A DNA stretch of 40,118 nt from the NCBI GenBank assembly GCA_020629755.1, contig JAHDCS010000017.1:1-40118 (forward strand), written 5' to 3'. A model generated the notes under the pieces. It searched no databases. It saw only the letters and a list, made by a program, of their open reading frames with translations, and was not told the DNA's origin. Below are positions 24,693 through 32,476 of the stretch, piece by piece. The position numbers and the translations under genes are program-made. This DNA is from Flavobacteriales bacterium (GTDB taxonomy: Bacteria > Bacteroidota > Bacteroidia > Flavobacteriales_G > JALEGO01). Each line of letters begins with the position of its first letter. Position 1 is the stretch's first letter.

Positions 24693-26219
24693 ATGAGAAG
24701 TATTTTCTTTTTCACGTTACTTTTACCAATATTTAATTCTATTAATGCTCAATTCTCAAAAGTGATGGACATTAATCCACATCCAGGACAAAATTCTGAA
24801 GTTAAGTTTATAACTACATTTTTAAATACGCTCTATTTTTCTGCTCGAGATACTGCTAACAATGAAGAAATTTGGGTATCAGATGGTTCTCTACAAGGAA
24901 CAAGTATCTTAAATGATTTCAATCCTAATGGCCCCTCTTATCCAAGAAATCTTACTGTTGTAGATTCACTGCTTTATGTTGTAATTAATAATAACTCAAT
25001 ATATTTTTCTAATGGTGATTCTTTATTCACAGAAGTGAAAAACTCACAAGGCTTTCCTTTTGGTTTAATAGAACATAAGGGGTTAATTTATTTTGCAAAT
25101 TCCTCTTCTTTAAATTCATTGGGTTATGAATTGTATAAAATTGAATATGATTCTGCAATTTTAGTTAGTGACATTAATCCAAATGGTGATAGTTCTGGAG
25201 AATTAGAGTCATTAAGCGGCAAAGTAAGGGCAATAAGTAAAGGGAATTATTTATACTTTGTGGCAGATGACGGTATTGACGGCTTTCAAATTTGGGCAAC
25301 AGATGGTACTCAGCTTAGCACTCAAAAAATAACAACTATACCTAATCAAACACAACCTTATATTGGTGAGGACCTAACCATTCTTGATAGTTTTATCCTA
25401 TTCACAGCCGATAGTGAACATCTTTGGGCTTTAAATACTATTAATAATTCAGTACAAATGATATCTAGTGCTTCTTCAAGGATATTATGTGAGTTTAACA
25501 ATAAAATTTATTTCACTAAAAATAATTCAGAATTATGGTCAACTAACGGTTCTATACTTGGTACAAATTTTGAATCTAATATTGCGCCGAATGAGTGTAT
25601 TGAGTTTAATAATAGTTTGTTCTGCTCTCATTTATTCTCTGATTTAATATCAATCGATACTAGTAGCAATATTCAAACAGTTGCAACTATTAACCCCGCA
25701 GTTTTCACATCTGCCAATATCAGAGAATTCACTACTTTAAATAATAAGTTATATTTTTTTGCAGATGATGGAATCACTGATGAGTTATGGTTTACAGATG
25801 GCATAACAACTCAAAAAATTGAAAATCAGATTTCTTCTAATACTCACCCACTTGATTTTGATATTTCTAAATTAATCACGTTTAATAATGAACTTTATTT
25901 CTATGCTGAATTTACTGAAAATGATGGCGAATTATGGAGGTATAATCCTTATCTGGATTCTACATCTACTTCTATTACATTCGAAACTAGTTACGATAAG
26001 TTAAGTATATATCCTAATCCATCTTCTGATATAATTACTATTTCAAATAAAAACAACAGGTATGATTTTTTTGATATTTCTAGTTTAAATGGGAAGATAA
26101 TACTCAAAGGTGAATTAGATTCTAATATTCACATTAATACTTTAAATCAAGGATTTTATGTTGTTACTTTATATGAAAACAAAAGTCCTTCAAAGAGTTT
26201 TAAGATATTAAAAAAATAA
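24693..26219 (+). CDS. ELWxSDGT-repeat T9SS cargo protein
   Basis: A 508-residue secreted protein: a signal peptide ending at INAQF, then repeated units of the type EIWVSDGS, QIWATDGT, ELWSTNGS and ELWFTDGI, each preceded by a strand such as LYFFADDG. This is the ELWxTDGT-type beta-propeller repeat common in Bacteroidota surface proteins. The last 75 residues are a T9SS type A sorting domain (LSIYPNPSSDIITIS; ILKGELDSN; LNQGFYVVTLYE; a basic terminal tail). It is monocistronic between a terminator and a convergent gene. By eye it is richer in A and T, and in Asn codons AAT, than its neighbours, which may mean a younger or transferred gene. Ligand unknown. Confidence 0.8.
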   Translation: MRSIFFFTLLLPIFNSINAQFSKVMDINPHPGQNSEVKFITTFLNTLYFSARDTANNEEIWVSDGSLQGTSILNDFNPNGPSYPRNLTVVDSLLYVVINNNSIYFSNGDSLFTEVKNSQGFPFGLIEHKGLIYFANSSSLNSLGYELYKIEYDSAILVSDINPNGDSSGELESLSGKVRAISKGNYLYFVADDGIDGFQIWATDGTQLSTQKITTIPNQTQPYIGEDLTILDSFILFTADSEHLWALNTINNSVQMISSASSRILCEFNNKIYFTKNNSELWSTNGSILGTNFESNIAPNECIEFNNSLFCSHLFSDLISIDTSSNIQTVATINPAVFTSANIREFTTLNNKLYFFADDGITDELWFTDGITTQKIENQISSNTHPLDFDISKLITFNNELYFYAEFTENDGELWRYNPYLDSTSTSITFETSYDKLSIYPNPSSDIITISNKNNRYDFFDISSLNGKIILKGELDSNIHINTLNQGFYVVTLYENKSPSKSFKILKK

Positions 26220-26303
26220 GACAGCACCCAACTTTTACTAACAGATATCAAGCCAACTCTTTCCTTTTCTTGACATCTCTGAAGCCTATAAAACTTATTA
26301 TTT

Positions 26304-27731
26304 TTAATCCATCTTGAAAAATACGGCATTAGGTTTAGATAAACGAATCCGTACAAAATCTTGAAATTTCTGGATTTGCTTAGGCGTAATTTTTTTTGAA
26401 TTTTCAAATTTATAACTAATGACCTCTTTTTTAGACAATACGCTATCTTGAGCCAAGATCAATGAAGAAAGGCCAATTGAAGAGACCCAAGGATATTCGA
26501 TTGCTAATTCTTTTTTTATCTGTTTTAATAAGAGCGTGTCTGTATTTAGAGACTGTTTTTCTAAATCTGCTATTCGTTTTTTCTGGCTCTCAATAATATG
26601 GACATTTTCTTCGTATGAATTTTTTAAAAACTTGGTTTCTAATTCAGAAATCATACCTGTGAGCTTTTCAGTATCGTTTTGATTCTGATGTACAACAAGT
26701 TCTGTGTTTTCTACTAAAAATGTACCTTTTAACCCATAATCTACAAGGGCCGCTTGCAGTTCTGTTATTTTATCTGAAGGGATAGGTTCTCCTAAAACAA
26801 ATACTTCAATAATATTTGTAGAATCAGAATAAGAAGCTTGTGTTTTTAATATTTGCGTATCTAGGGTTTGGATTTTTTCAGCAATATAGTTTTTTGCCTT
26901 GCCTTTAAAATACGATTCTTTGAGTACGCCAAGAAATACCCACGCACTGGGTACCACCACCAAAATAACAAAAATTGTAATCCATTGCTTCACTTTTTTC
27001 TCTCTAGAGGCATCTACAAATTGTTTGATTGGAAATCTGAAATACCGAATAAACAAATAAGTTGTAAGACATATAAACACAGAGTTTAGCGTAAATAAAT
27101 AAAAGGCGCCAAATAAATATTGAAAGTTAAAGGTCGCCAAGCCAAAACCAGCCGTACACAAAGGAGGCATAAGCGCAGTAGCAATTGCCACGCCTGGAAT
27201 AACATTTGTTTTTTCTTTTCGAGACCCTGCAATAATACCGGCGCTACCTCCAAAAATAGCGACTAAGACATCTAGAATTGTAGGACGGGTTCGCGCCAAT
27301 ATTTCTGACTGCACCTCATAAGAAGGAAAGATTAAGAAATATAAGGCCGACGTAATTAAACTCACCACAATCATTACCGCAAAGTTTTTCAACGACTTTA
27401 CCAATAATCTAAAATCATTGGTTCCAATAGCCAGACCTATTCCTAAAATAGGCCCCATTAAAGGAGAGATAAGCATTGCTCCAATAATAACGGCAGTAGA
27501 ATTCGTATTTAAACCAAGAGAGGCAATAAAAATAGAACAAATTAAAATCCAGACGTTATACCCATTAAATTCAACATCTTTTTTAATACCTTCAACAGTT
27601 CCTTTCACATCCATCCCTTCACGAAGGTTCATCACCTGAGAACCTAGATCTTTAAGCGACTTTAAAAAGTACTTTCCAGAAGATTCAACACGCTCTTTAG
27701 ATTGTTCTAGTTTTTGATCGGTTTTTTCCAT
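26304..27731 (-). CDS. DUF389 family membrane protein
   Basis: A 475-residue inner-membrane protein of the DUF389 (TIGR00341) family, whose function is unknown. The family hallmark is visible from about residue 55: NVWILICSIFIASLGLNTNSTAVIIGAMLISPLMGP-type text, here with GAMLISPLMGPILGIGLAIG, followed by several more hydrophobic helices, including an IIAGSRKEK loop and ATALMPPLCTAGFGLA. The C-terminal 200 residues form a soluble, partly coiled-coil domain. It is divergent from the M61 peptidase gene across a 64-base gap. Confidence 0.88.
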   Translation of the reverse strand: MEKTDQKLEQSKERVESSGKYFLKSLKDLGSQVMNLREGMDVKGTVEGIKKDVEFNGYNVWILICSIFIASLGLNTNSTAVIIGAMLISPLMGPILGIGLAIGTNDFRLLVKSLKNFAVMIVVSLITSALYFLIFPSYEVQSEILARTRPTILDVLVAIFGGSAGIIAGSRKEKTNVIPGVAIATALMPPLCTAGFGLATFNFQYLFGAFYLFTLNSVFICLTTYLFIRYFRFPIKQFVDASREKKVKQWITIFVILVVVPSAWVFLGVLKESYFKGKAKNYIAEKIQTLDTQILKTQASYSDSTNIIEVFVLGEPIPSDKITELQAALVDYGLKGTFLVENTELVVHQNQNDTEKLTGMISELETKFLKNSYEENVHIIESQKKRIADLEKQSLNTDTLLLKQIKKELAIEYPWVSSIGLSSLILAQDSVLSKKEVISYKFENSKKITPKQIQKFQDFVRIRLSKPNAVFFKMD

Positions 27732-27752
27732 TTCTGTTTATTTTACCATGGG

Positions 27753-27760
27753 CAAACTTA
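27753..27760 (-). promoter_or_regulatory. Candidate -7 box for the DUF389 gene
   Basis: On the minus strand this reads TAAGTTTG, matching TAnnTTTG, 21 bases upstream of the ATG. No convincing -33 TTG is visible. Confidence 0.4.
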
Positions 27761-27795
27761 AAATAAAAAAGTAACTTACTTGAAAAGGTATTGCT

Positions 27796-29496
27796 ATGCA
27801 TTATAAACTCTCTGTTAAAAGTAGATCACAAAAAAAATTACACGTTCAGCTCATTTTTGATGTTAAAAAAAATGAAGATAAAATCATTCTTTGTCTCCCC
27901 AGATGGAGACCCGGCAGATACGAGCTTGGCAATTTCATCAAAAATCTCTTGTCCCTAAACATAAAAGATGCCCACTCTAAAAAAACAATCCCTTATCAAA
28001 AGGCAGAGAAAGATATCTGGCATATCCATCCCCCCAAAAAAACAACACGAATATGTGTGGATTATGTGTATTACTGTAAAGATCTTAACGCTGGATCTTC
28101 ATATATAGACGCAGATCAAGTCTATATAAACCCGGTAAATTGCCTAATGTATATCAAAGACCGCATAGAAGACAAACACACACTTGAACTTTTAAAATTA
28201 GGTGCTATACCTATTGCCTGTGCTCAAAAATTCATCAAAAAAAAAGCTACATTTGATTCCTTTCATCAACTAGCAGACACTCCGTTTGTCATTTCAAAAT
28301 TGCTTAAAAAGCACGTTTTTGAATATAAAAAGATACGATTTTACTTATGGTTTATGGGCGAATGCAAACCCGATTTAAAAAAAATTGAGCGTGATTTTAA
28401 AGGGTTTATAGTACAACAGTTAAACGTCATGAAATCCTTTGTAGCCCCTACTTATCATTTTTTATTTCAAATAACGCCTTATCCTTTTTACCATGGGGTC
28501 GAACATTTAAACAGTACAGTCATAGCTTTAGGCCCAGGGTATGACCTAATGAATAAAAAAATATACGATGAATTTTTAGGGGTGAGTTCACACGAACTCT
28601 TTCATGCTTGGAACATTAAAAATATAAGGCCCAAAAACCTATTGCCTTACAAGTATAACACTGAGAATTATTTCCGATTAGGCTATGTTGCAGAAGGCGT
28701 AACCACCTACTATGGCGACTTGTTTTTAAAACGAAGTGGTTATTTTTCTAATGAAGAATTCTTAAAAGTATTAAGCACCTCTTACCAAAGATATCAACAC
28801 AACGGTGCTAGATTCACTATGTCAATTGCTCAAGCTTCTTTTGATACTTGGGTGGATGGATATGTAAAAGGAAGCCCGCATAGAAAAATATCAATCTATA
28901 ACGAAGGCATGCTGTTTTCTTTGATTTTAGATTTTAAAATAAGAAAAGCGACTAAAAATAAAAAGAGCTTAGATGATGTTTTAAGGACGCTCTACATCTC
29001 TTTTGGCAAGAAAAATAAAGGCTACGAGCAAAAAGACATGACTCAAATTTGTGAAAAAATATCTGGATTAAAACTCAGAGGCTTTTTTCAAAAGTATATT
29101 TACAATAGCTCAGAGCTCAGCCCACTCCTTAAGAAAGCATTCGCCTATTATGGGCTAAAACTCATTAAAAAAACAGCCTTAAACCCCTATGAAACTTTTC
29201 TAGGAATTAAGATTTCTGAATCGAGAACCATCACTGACATACATTACAAGGCAGAAGAGTTTAGCGGTTTAGAAATTGGCGATCAGATAATGTCTATTAA
29301 TCATTTTCAGGTCACATCACTCTTACAAATCAAGGCATGGATGCACTATTTTAATTATGATGTACCATTAGGTATACTAAGAAATGGCAAACACTTTGCA
29401 ATAAAGTGTAAAAAGAGTACCTCCGGATTCTATTTTAATTATCAATTCGTACAACATGCATCAAATAAAAACTACAAGTCATGGGTTAAAGAATAG
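27796..29496 (+). CDS. M61 family metallopeptidase with C-terminal PDZ-like domain
   Basis: A 566-residue peptidase of the M61 (glycyl aminopeptidase) family. The N-terminal beta domain carries the family segment LPRWRPGRYELGNF (about 34-47). The zinc site is H266-E-L-F-H270 in SSHELFHAWNIKNIRP, with a downstream Glu in YVAEGVTTYYGDL as the expected third ligand. The C-terminal 100 residues form a PDZ-like domain (FLGIKIS; LEIGDQIMSINHFQV). There is no signal peptide, so it is probably cytoplasmic. The stop lies two bases before a 14-base inverted repeat that could serve as its terminator. A GGGGGGAT octamer in the opposite sense lies at 28028-28035. Confidence 0.9.
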   Translation: MHYKLSVKSRSQKKLHVQLIFDVKKNEDKIILCLPRWRPGRYELGNFIKNLLSLNIKDAHSKKTIPYQKAEKDIWHIHPPKKTTRICVDYVYYCKDLNAGSSYIDADQVYINPVNCLMYIKDRIEDKHTLELLKLGAIPIACAQKFIKKKATFDSFHQLADTPFVISKLLKKHVFEYKKIRFYLWFMGECKPDLKKIERDFKGFIVQQLNVMKSFVAPTYHFLFQITPYPFYHGVEHLNSTVIALGPGYDLMNKKIYDEFLGVSSHELFHAWNIKNIRPKNLLPYKYNTENYFRLGYVAEGVTTYYGDLFLKRSGYFSNEEFLKVLSTSYQRYQHNGARFTMSIAQASFDTWVDGYVKGSPHRKISIYNEGMLFSLILDFKIRKATKNKKSLDDVLRTLYISFGKKNKGYEQKDMTQICEKISGLKLRGFFQKYIYNSSELSPLLKKAFAYYGLKLIKKTALNPYETFLGIKISESRTITDIHYKAEEFSGLEIGDQIMSINHFQVTSLLQIKAWMHYFNYDVPLGILRNGKHFAIKCKKSTSGFYFNYQFVQHASNKNYKSWVKE

Positions 29497-29498
29497 CT

Positions 29499-29530
29499 TT
29501 GTTTAATTTTTTCACAAAAAAATTAAACAA
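29499..29530 (+). promoter_or_regulatory. Distal GTTTAA-N16-TTAAAC palindrome upstream of the sigma factor
   Basis: Arms TTGTTTAATTTTTT (29499-29512) and AAAAAATTAAACAA (29517-29530) are perfect 14-base complements. The half sites GTTTAA and TTAAAC are separated by 16 bases, the same geometry as the palindrome 51 bases downstream. It may be an operator for a dimeric regulator, a terminator for the M61 gene, or both. Confidence 0.5.
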
Positions 29531-29550
29531 TTTGTTGCCAAGAATTATTT

Positions 29551-29580
29551 TGTTTAATAATTTTATAAAAAAGTTAAACA
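29551..29580 (+). promoter_or_regulatory. Proximal GTTTAA-N16-TTAAAC palindrome abutting the sigma factor start codon
   Basis: TGTTTAA (29551-29557) and TTAAACA (29574-29580) form a palindrome whose last base is the A of the sigma factor ATG. The spacer of 16 bases equals that of the distal site, and the spacer sequence is AT-rich (TTTTATAAAAAA). A regulator bound here would block initiation. The wide spacing suits MerR-type regulators, which bind across the promoter spacer, but that is inference. Confidence 0.5.
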
Positions 29581-30092
29581 TGACACAAATAGAATTTTCT
29601 AATAAAATTACCACTCTTTACAGTGCAATGGAATTTTTTGCTTTAAGCTTAACTAAGAATTTAGAATCTGCTGGCGATTTAACACAAGAAACGTGTCTAA
29701 AGGCTTTAAAGAACAAGAATAAGTATAGAGCAAATACAAATTTTAAAGCCTGGGTATTTACAATTATGAAAAATACTTTTATAAATAATTACAATAAAAT
29801 AAAAAGAAAACAAGCACTCATTCAAAGTACGGAAAAGCACAATCAGTTATTAGAAAGAAAAATTGACCCCAGTACTCATCCTGAAAAACACTATATTTTA
29901 AAGGAGATTACAGCAGAAATAAAAAAGATGCGCCTCGATCATCGGCAGCCTTTCACCATGCACTTAGAAGGCTACAAATACCAAGAAATATCAGAAGCAT
30001 TAGACATTCCTATTGGCACTGTTAAAAGTAGAATTTATCTAGCAAAACAAGCTTTAATTAAAAAATTCAAAGGCTATGAGTATCGCTCGTAA
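29580..30092 (+). CDS. ECF RNA polymerase sigma factor
   Basis: A 170-residue sigma-70 factor of the ECF type from ATG 29580; a TTG 27 codons upstream lies inside the palindrome array and would add a non-conserved leader. Region 2 is recognisable as DLTQETCLKAL with YRANTNFKAWVFTIMKNTFINNYNK, and region 4 as YQEISEALDIPIGTVKSRIYLAKQAL, the helix-turn-helix that reads the -35 element. No anti-sigma gene is adjacent. The next gene, two bases after its stop, is a DNA photolyase, so a light- or UV-response operon is likely. Control is probably through the twin palindromes just upstream. Confidence 0.9.
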   Translation: MTQIEFSNKITTLYSAMEFFALSLTKNLESAGDLTQETCLKALKNKNKYRANTNFKAWVFTIMKNTFINNYNKIKRKQALIQSTEKHNQLLERKIDPSTHPEKHYILKEITAEIKKMRLDHRQPFTMHLEGYKYQEISEALDIPIGTVKSRIYLAKQALIKKFKGYEYRS

Positions 30093-30094
30093 TC

Positions 30095-31414
30095 ATGAGC
30101 GATAATAATATAAATACCTTTTTTTGGCATAGACGAGATTTACGAATACAAGATAATGCCGGATTATATCATGCTCTTAAATACAATAAAGGTGTACAAG
30201 CTATTTTTATTTTTGATAGGTCTATTTTAGATGAATTGCCTAAAAAAGATAAACGCGTCATTTTTATATACAAACAAATTGAACACTTAAAACAAAAATA
30301 CCAGGCGCTAGGTTCTGATCTGTTGGTATACTATGGCAATCCTTTAGAGGTTTTTAAAAAATTAAATGCTACGCATCCGTTACAAAATGTTTATACTAAC
30401 CATGATTATGAACCTTCATGTATAGAACGAGATGCGCAAATTGCTTCATTTTTAAATAAGAATGATTGCCAGTTTAAGACGTTTAAGGACCAGGTTATTT
30501 TTGAAAAAAATGAGATCACCAAGTCTGATAAAGCTCCCTACACGGTATTTACACCCTATAGCAAGCAGTGGAAAAAAAAGCTTAACTCATTTTACACAAA
30601 ACCGTATCCGACTGAAAAGTACTTATCAAATCTCAAACAAAGCTCTGGCTCATCTGATTTAATTACGCTTGAAAAAATGGGATTTTCTATTATTGAGAAC
30701 CTCGGTTTTTCAAAATTAGAATTCAATGCTGATATTATAAAAGACTATCATCAACAAAGAGACTTTCCGGCTGTTAATGGAACTTCTAGATTAAGTATAC
30801 ATCTGCGGTTTGGCACCACCTCAATTCGAGAAGCTACTGGATTTGCATTAAAACACAACACAAGCTGGCTGAATGAACTCATATGGAGAGATTTTTACAT
30901 GGGCAACATCTTGGCTCATTTTCCTATGGTTGTTTCTAGCTGTTTCAAGAAAAAATATGAACGCATTGAGTGGCGCAATAACCCAGATGAATTTGAGGCC
31001 TGGAAAAATGGAAAAACAGGCTATCCTATTGTAGATGCTGGCATGAGAGAACTGAATCAAACTGGATTTATGCACAATAGAGTGAGAATGATTACGGCTA
31101 GTTTTTTAACCAAACATTTATTGATTGACTGGCGATGGGGTGAGGCGTATTTTGCAGAAAAATTACTTGATTACGACCTCTCAGCAAATAATGGAGGTTG
31201 GCAATGGGCGGCTTCTTGCGGATGTGACGCCGCTCCGTATTTCAGAATCTTTAATCCTTATTTGCAAACAAAAAAATTTGACCCTCAGCTCGCCTATATA
31301 AGAAAATGGTGCCCTGAATTTGAAGATGTTTTTTCTTATCCAAAGCCTATTGTAGAGCATAAATTTGCTAGACAACGAGCGCTTGAGGTATATAAAAAAG
31401 CCCTTCGAACATAA
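30095..31414 (+). CDS. phrB: Deoxyribodipyrimidine photolyase (class I CPD type)
   Basis: A flavoenzyme that uses blue light to reverse cyclobutane pyrimidine dimers. The 439-residue protein has the N-terminal antenna domain (FFWHRRDLRIQDN) and the C-terminal FAD domain: TSRLSIHLRFGTTSIRE, LIWRDFYM, GKTGYPIVDAGMRELNQTG, MHNRVRM, and NNGGWQWAASCGCDAAPYFR followed by IFNP. The electron-transfer tryptophans are in place (WRD and NNGGWQW contexts). E. coli has ASTGTD where this enzyme has ASCGCD, a minor substitution. A cryptochrome-like role cannot be fully excluded. It follows the ECF sigma factor by two bases and is probably in the same transcript. Confidence 0.93.
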   Translation: MSDNNINTFFWHRRDLRIQDNAGLYHALKYNKGVQAIFIFDRSILDELPKKDKRVIFIYKQIEHLKQKYQALGSDLLVYYGNPLEVFKKLNATHPLQNVYTNHDYEPSCIERDAQIASFLNKNDCQFKTFKDQVIFEKNEITKSDKAPYTVFTPYSKQWKKKLNSFYTKPYPTEKYLSNLKQSSGSSDLITLEKMGFSIIENLGFSKLEFNADIIKDYHQQRDFPAVNGTSRLSIHLRFGTTSIREATGFALKHNTSWLNELIWRDFYMGNILAHFPMVVSSCFKKKYERIEWRNNPDEFEAWKNGKTGYPIVDAGMRELNQTGFMHNRVRMITASFLTKHLLIDWRWGEAYFAEKLLDYDLSANNGGWQWAASCGCDAAPYFRIFNPYLQTKKFDPQLAYIRKWCPEFEDVFSYPKPIVEHKFARQRALEVYKKALRT

Positions 31415-31423
31415 GATTTGAAT

Positions 31424-31966
31424 TCACCCAATAGTTTTAATGCCTGCAATTTTCTTTAACAATCTTTGGGCGCAATTTCTAACATACTGCTTTTCTTCCA
31501 TTTCAAGACTTTGCTGAGCCAATTCTTTAAACTCTTCTTTAAGCTCTGGGGCCGTGTCTAAAGCGTAAGCCAAAAGCTCCAAGGCATATCCTTTATTGTA
31601 GCCAATCTTACTTGGTTTAAGTATATGCATAATCGCAATATCAATAAGATGTGCATTGGCACTTAAATCTGTTTTAATATAGCGATGAATACGAAATAAA
31701 ATACCTACTAGCGGATCAATCTGTTTTCTTTGTTCGGTAATCTCAACCAAACTATTTTCAAATGGTTTTATGTATTTTGGTGCTGACTTTGCAATTACTT
31801 TAATGACGTTAACAACACGCCAAACCAAAGGCATCTCCCCTATTTTTAAATACGATACTAAATCACTCAAGAGCGCTTGATTTTTTTTTGCTTCCCTAGC
31901 AAAGAGTTTAATACAGCCCTTTTTTAAATGGCTTAAACGCTCTTCAATATATGAATGGTATTGCAT
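31424..31966 (-). CDS. Helical-repeat protein of unknown function
   Basis: A 180-residue, soluble, almost entirely helical protein, with no signal peptide or transmembrane segment. It shows HEAT/armadillo-like spacing of hydrophobic and charged residues (LLSDLVSYLKIGEMPLVWR; VVNVIKVIAKSAP; HLIDIAIMHILKPS; ALELLAYALDTAPELKEEF). Such folds usually mediate protein contacts. The start lies just after the terminator of rpmE on the same strand, so it has its own expression or depends on read-through. The 3' end is ten bases from the convergent photolyase gene. No specific function is recognised. Confidence 0.6.
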   Translation of the reverse strand: MQYHSYIEERLSHLKKGCIKLFAREAKKNQALLSDLVSYLKIGEMPLVWRVVNVIKVIAKSAPKYIKPFENSLVEITEQRKQIDPLVGILFRIHRYIKTDLSANAHLIDIAIMHILKPSKIGYNKGYALELLAYALDTAPELKEEFKELAQQSLEMEEKQYVRNCAQRLLKKIAGIKTIG

Positions 31967-31968
31967 AA

Positions 31969-31992
31969 AAAAAGGGGCTTGAATTGCCCCTT
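31969..31992 (-). terminator. Terminator after rpmE
   Basis: On the minus strand, a seven-base-pair stem (AAGGGGC / GCCCCTT) with a seven-base loop is followed by a run of seven T. It lies 24 bases after the L31 stop codon. Confidence 0.75.
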
Positions 31993-32015
31993 AATACATG
32001 TAGATGTTTTTATAA

Positions 32016-32357
32016 TTACTCAGCAGTTGGAGCTTGAGGAGCTTCTGGTGCTTCTGACTCAGCTGGTTTTTCTTCTTTTTTAGGTGCTTCAGCAGCCTTA
32101 GGCTTGCTTTTAAATTTCGCGTACTTATTCTTAAACTTATCAATTCTACCCGCGGTATCTACCAATTTCATTTTGCCCGTATAAAACGGATGCGATTTAT
32201 GAGAAATCTCTAATTTAATAAGCGGATACTCATTGCCATCTTCCCATTTAATGGTTTCTTTGGTAGGCGCAGTTGAACGCGATAAAAACGTATAATCGTT
32301 AGACATGTCTTTAAAGACCACTAATCTATAATCTTCTGGATGTATCCCTTTTTTCAT
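32016..32357 (-). CDS. rpmE2: 50S ribosomal protein L31, type B, with acidic/Pro tail
   Basis: A ribosomal protein bridging the subunits. The 113-residue product has the L31 core: [19 protein letters not shown], then [32 protein letters not shown], and [12 protein letters not shown] at about 72-83. The zinc-binding CxxC of type A is absent, so it is the type B (zinc-independent) form. A low-complexity Ala/Pro/Glu/Lys tail of about 29 residues follows the core, an extension often seen in Bacteroidota. It has its own promoter-like box upstream and a terminator downstream. Confidence 0.95.
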   Translation of the reverse strand: MKKGIHPEDYRLVVFKDMSNDYTFLSRSTAPTKETIKWEDGNEYPLIKLEISHKSHPFYTGKMKLVDTAGRIDKFKNKYAKFKSKPKAAEAPKKEEKPAESEAPEAPQAPTAE

Positions 32358-32378
32358 CTCTTCTCACTATTTAGCATG

Positions 32379-32386
32379 CAAATATA
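32379..32386 (-). promoter_or_regulatory. rpmE2: Candidate -7 box for rpmE
   Basis: On the minus strand this reads TATATTTG, matching TAnnTTTG, 21 bases upstream of the ATG. Confidence 0.5.
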
Positions 32387-32462
32387 GTAAAGTAATCGAT
32401 CAATAAAAACACTAATGCAATATTATTACATGAACATCGTTACGCTTCTGAAAGACATTTTT

Positions 32463-32470
32463 TACCTTTG
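32463..32470 (+). promoter_or_regulatory. Candidate -7 box for the beta-helix lipoprotein
   Basis: TACCTTTG matches TAnnTTTG and lies six bases before the chosen ATG (32477), implying a very short leader. Confidence 0.45.
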
Positions 32471-32476
32471 ATCTTT

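Noticed and set aside
29499-29579. N-terminal extension of the ECF sigma factor from TTG 29499.
   Set aside because: The extra codons are just the translated AT-rich palindromes; conserved sigma region 2 starts after ATG 29580.
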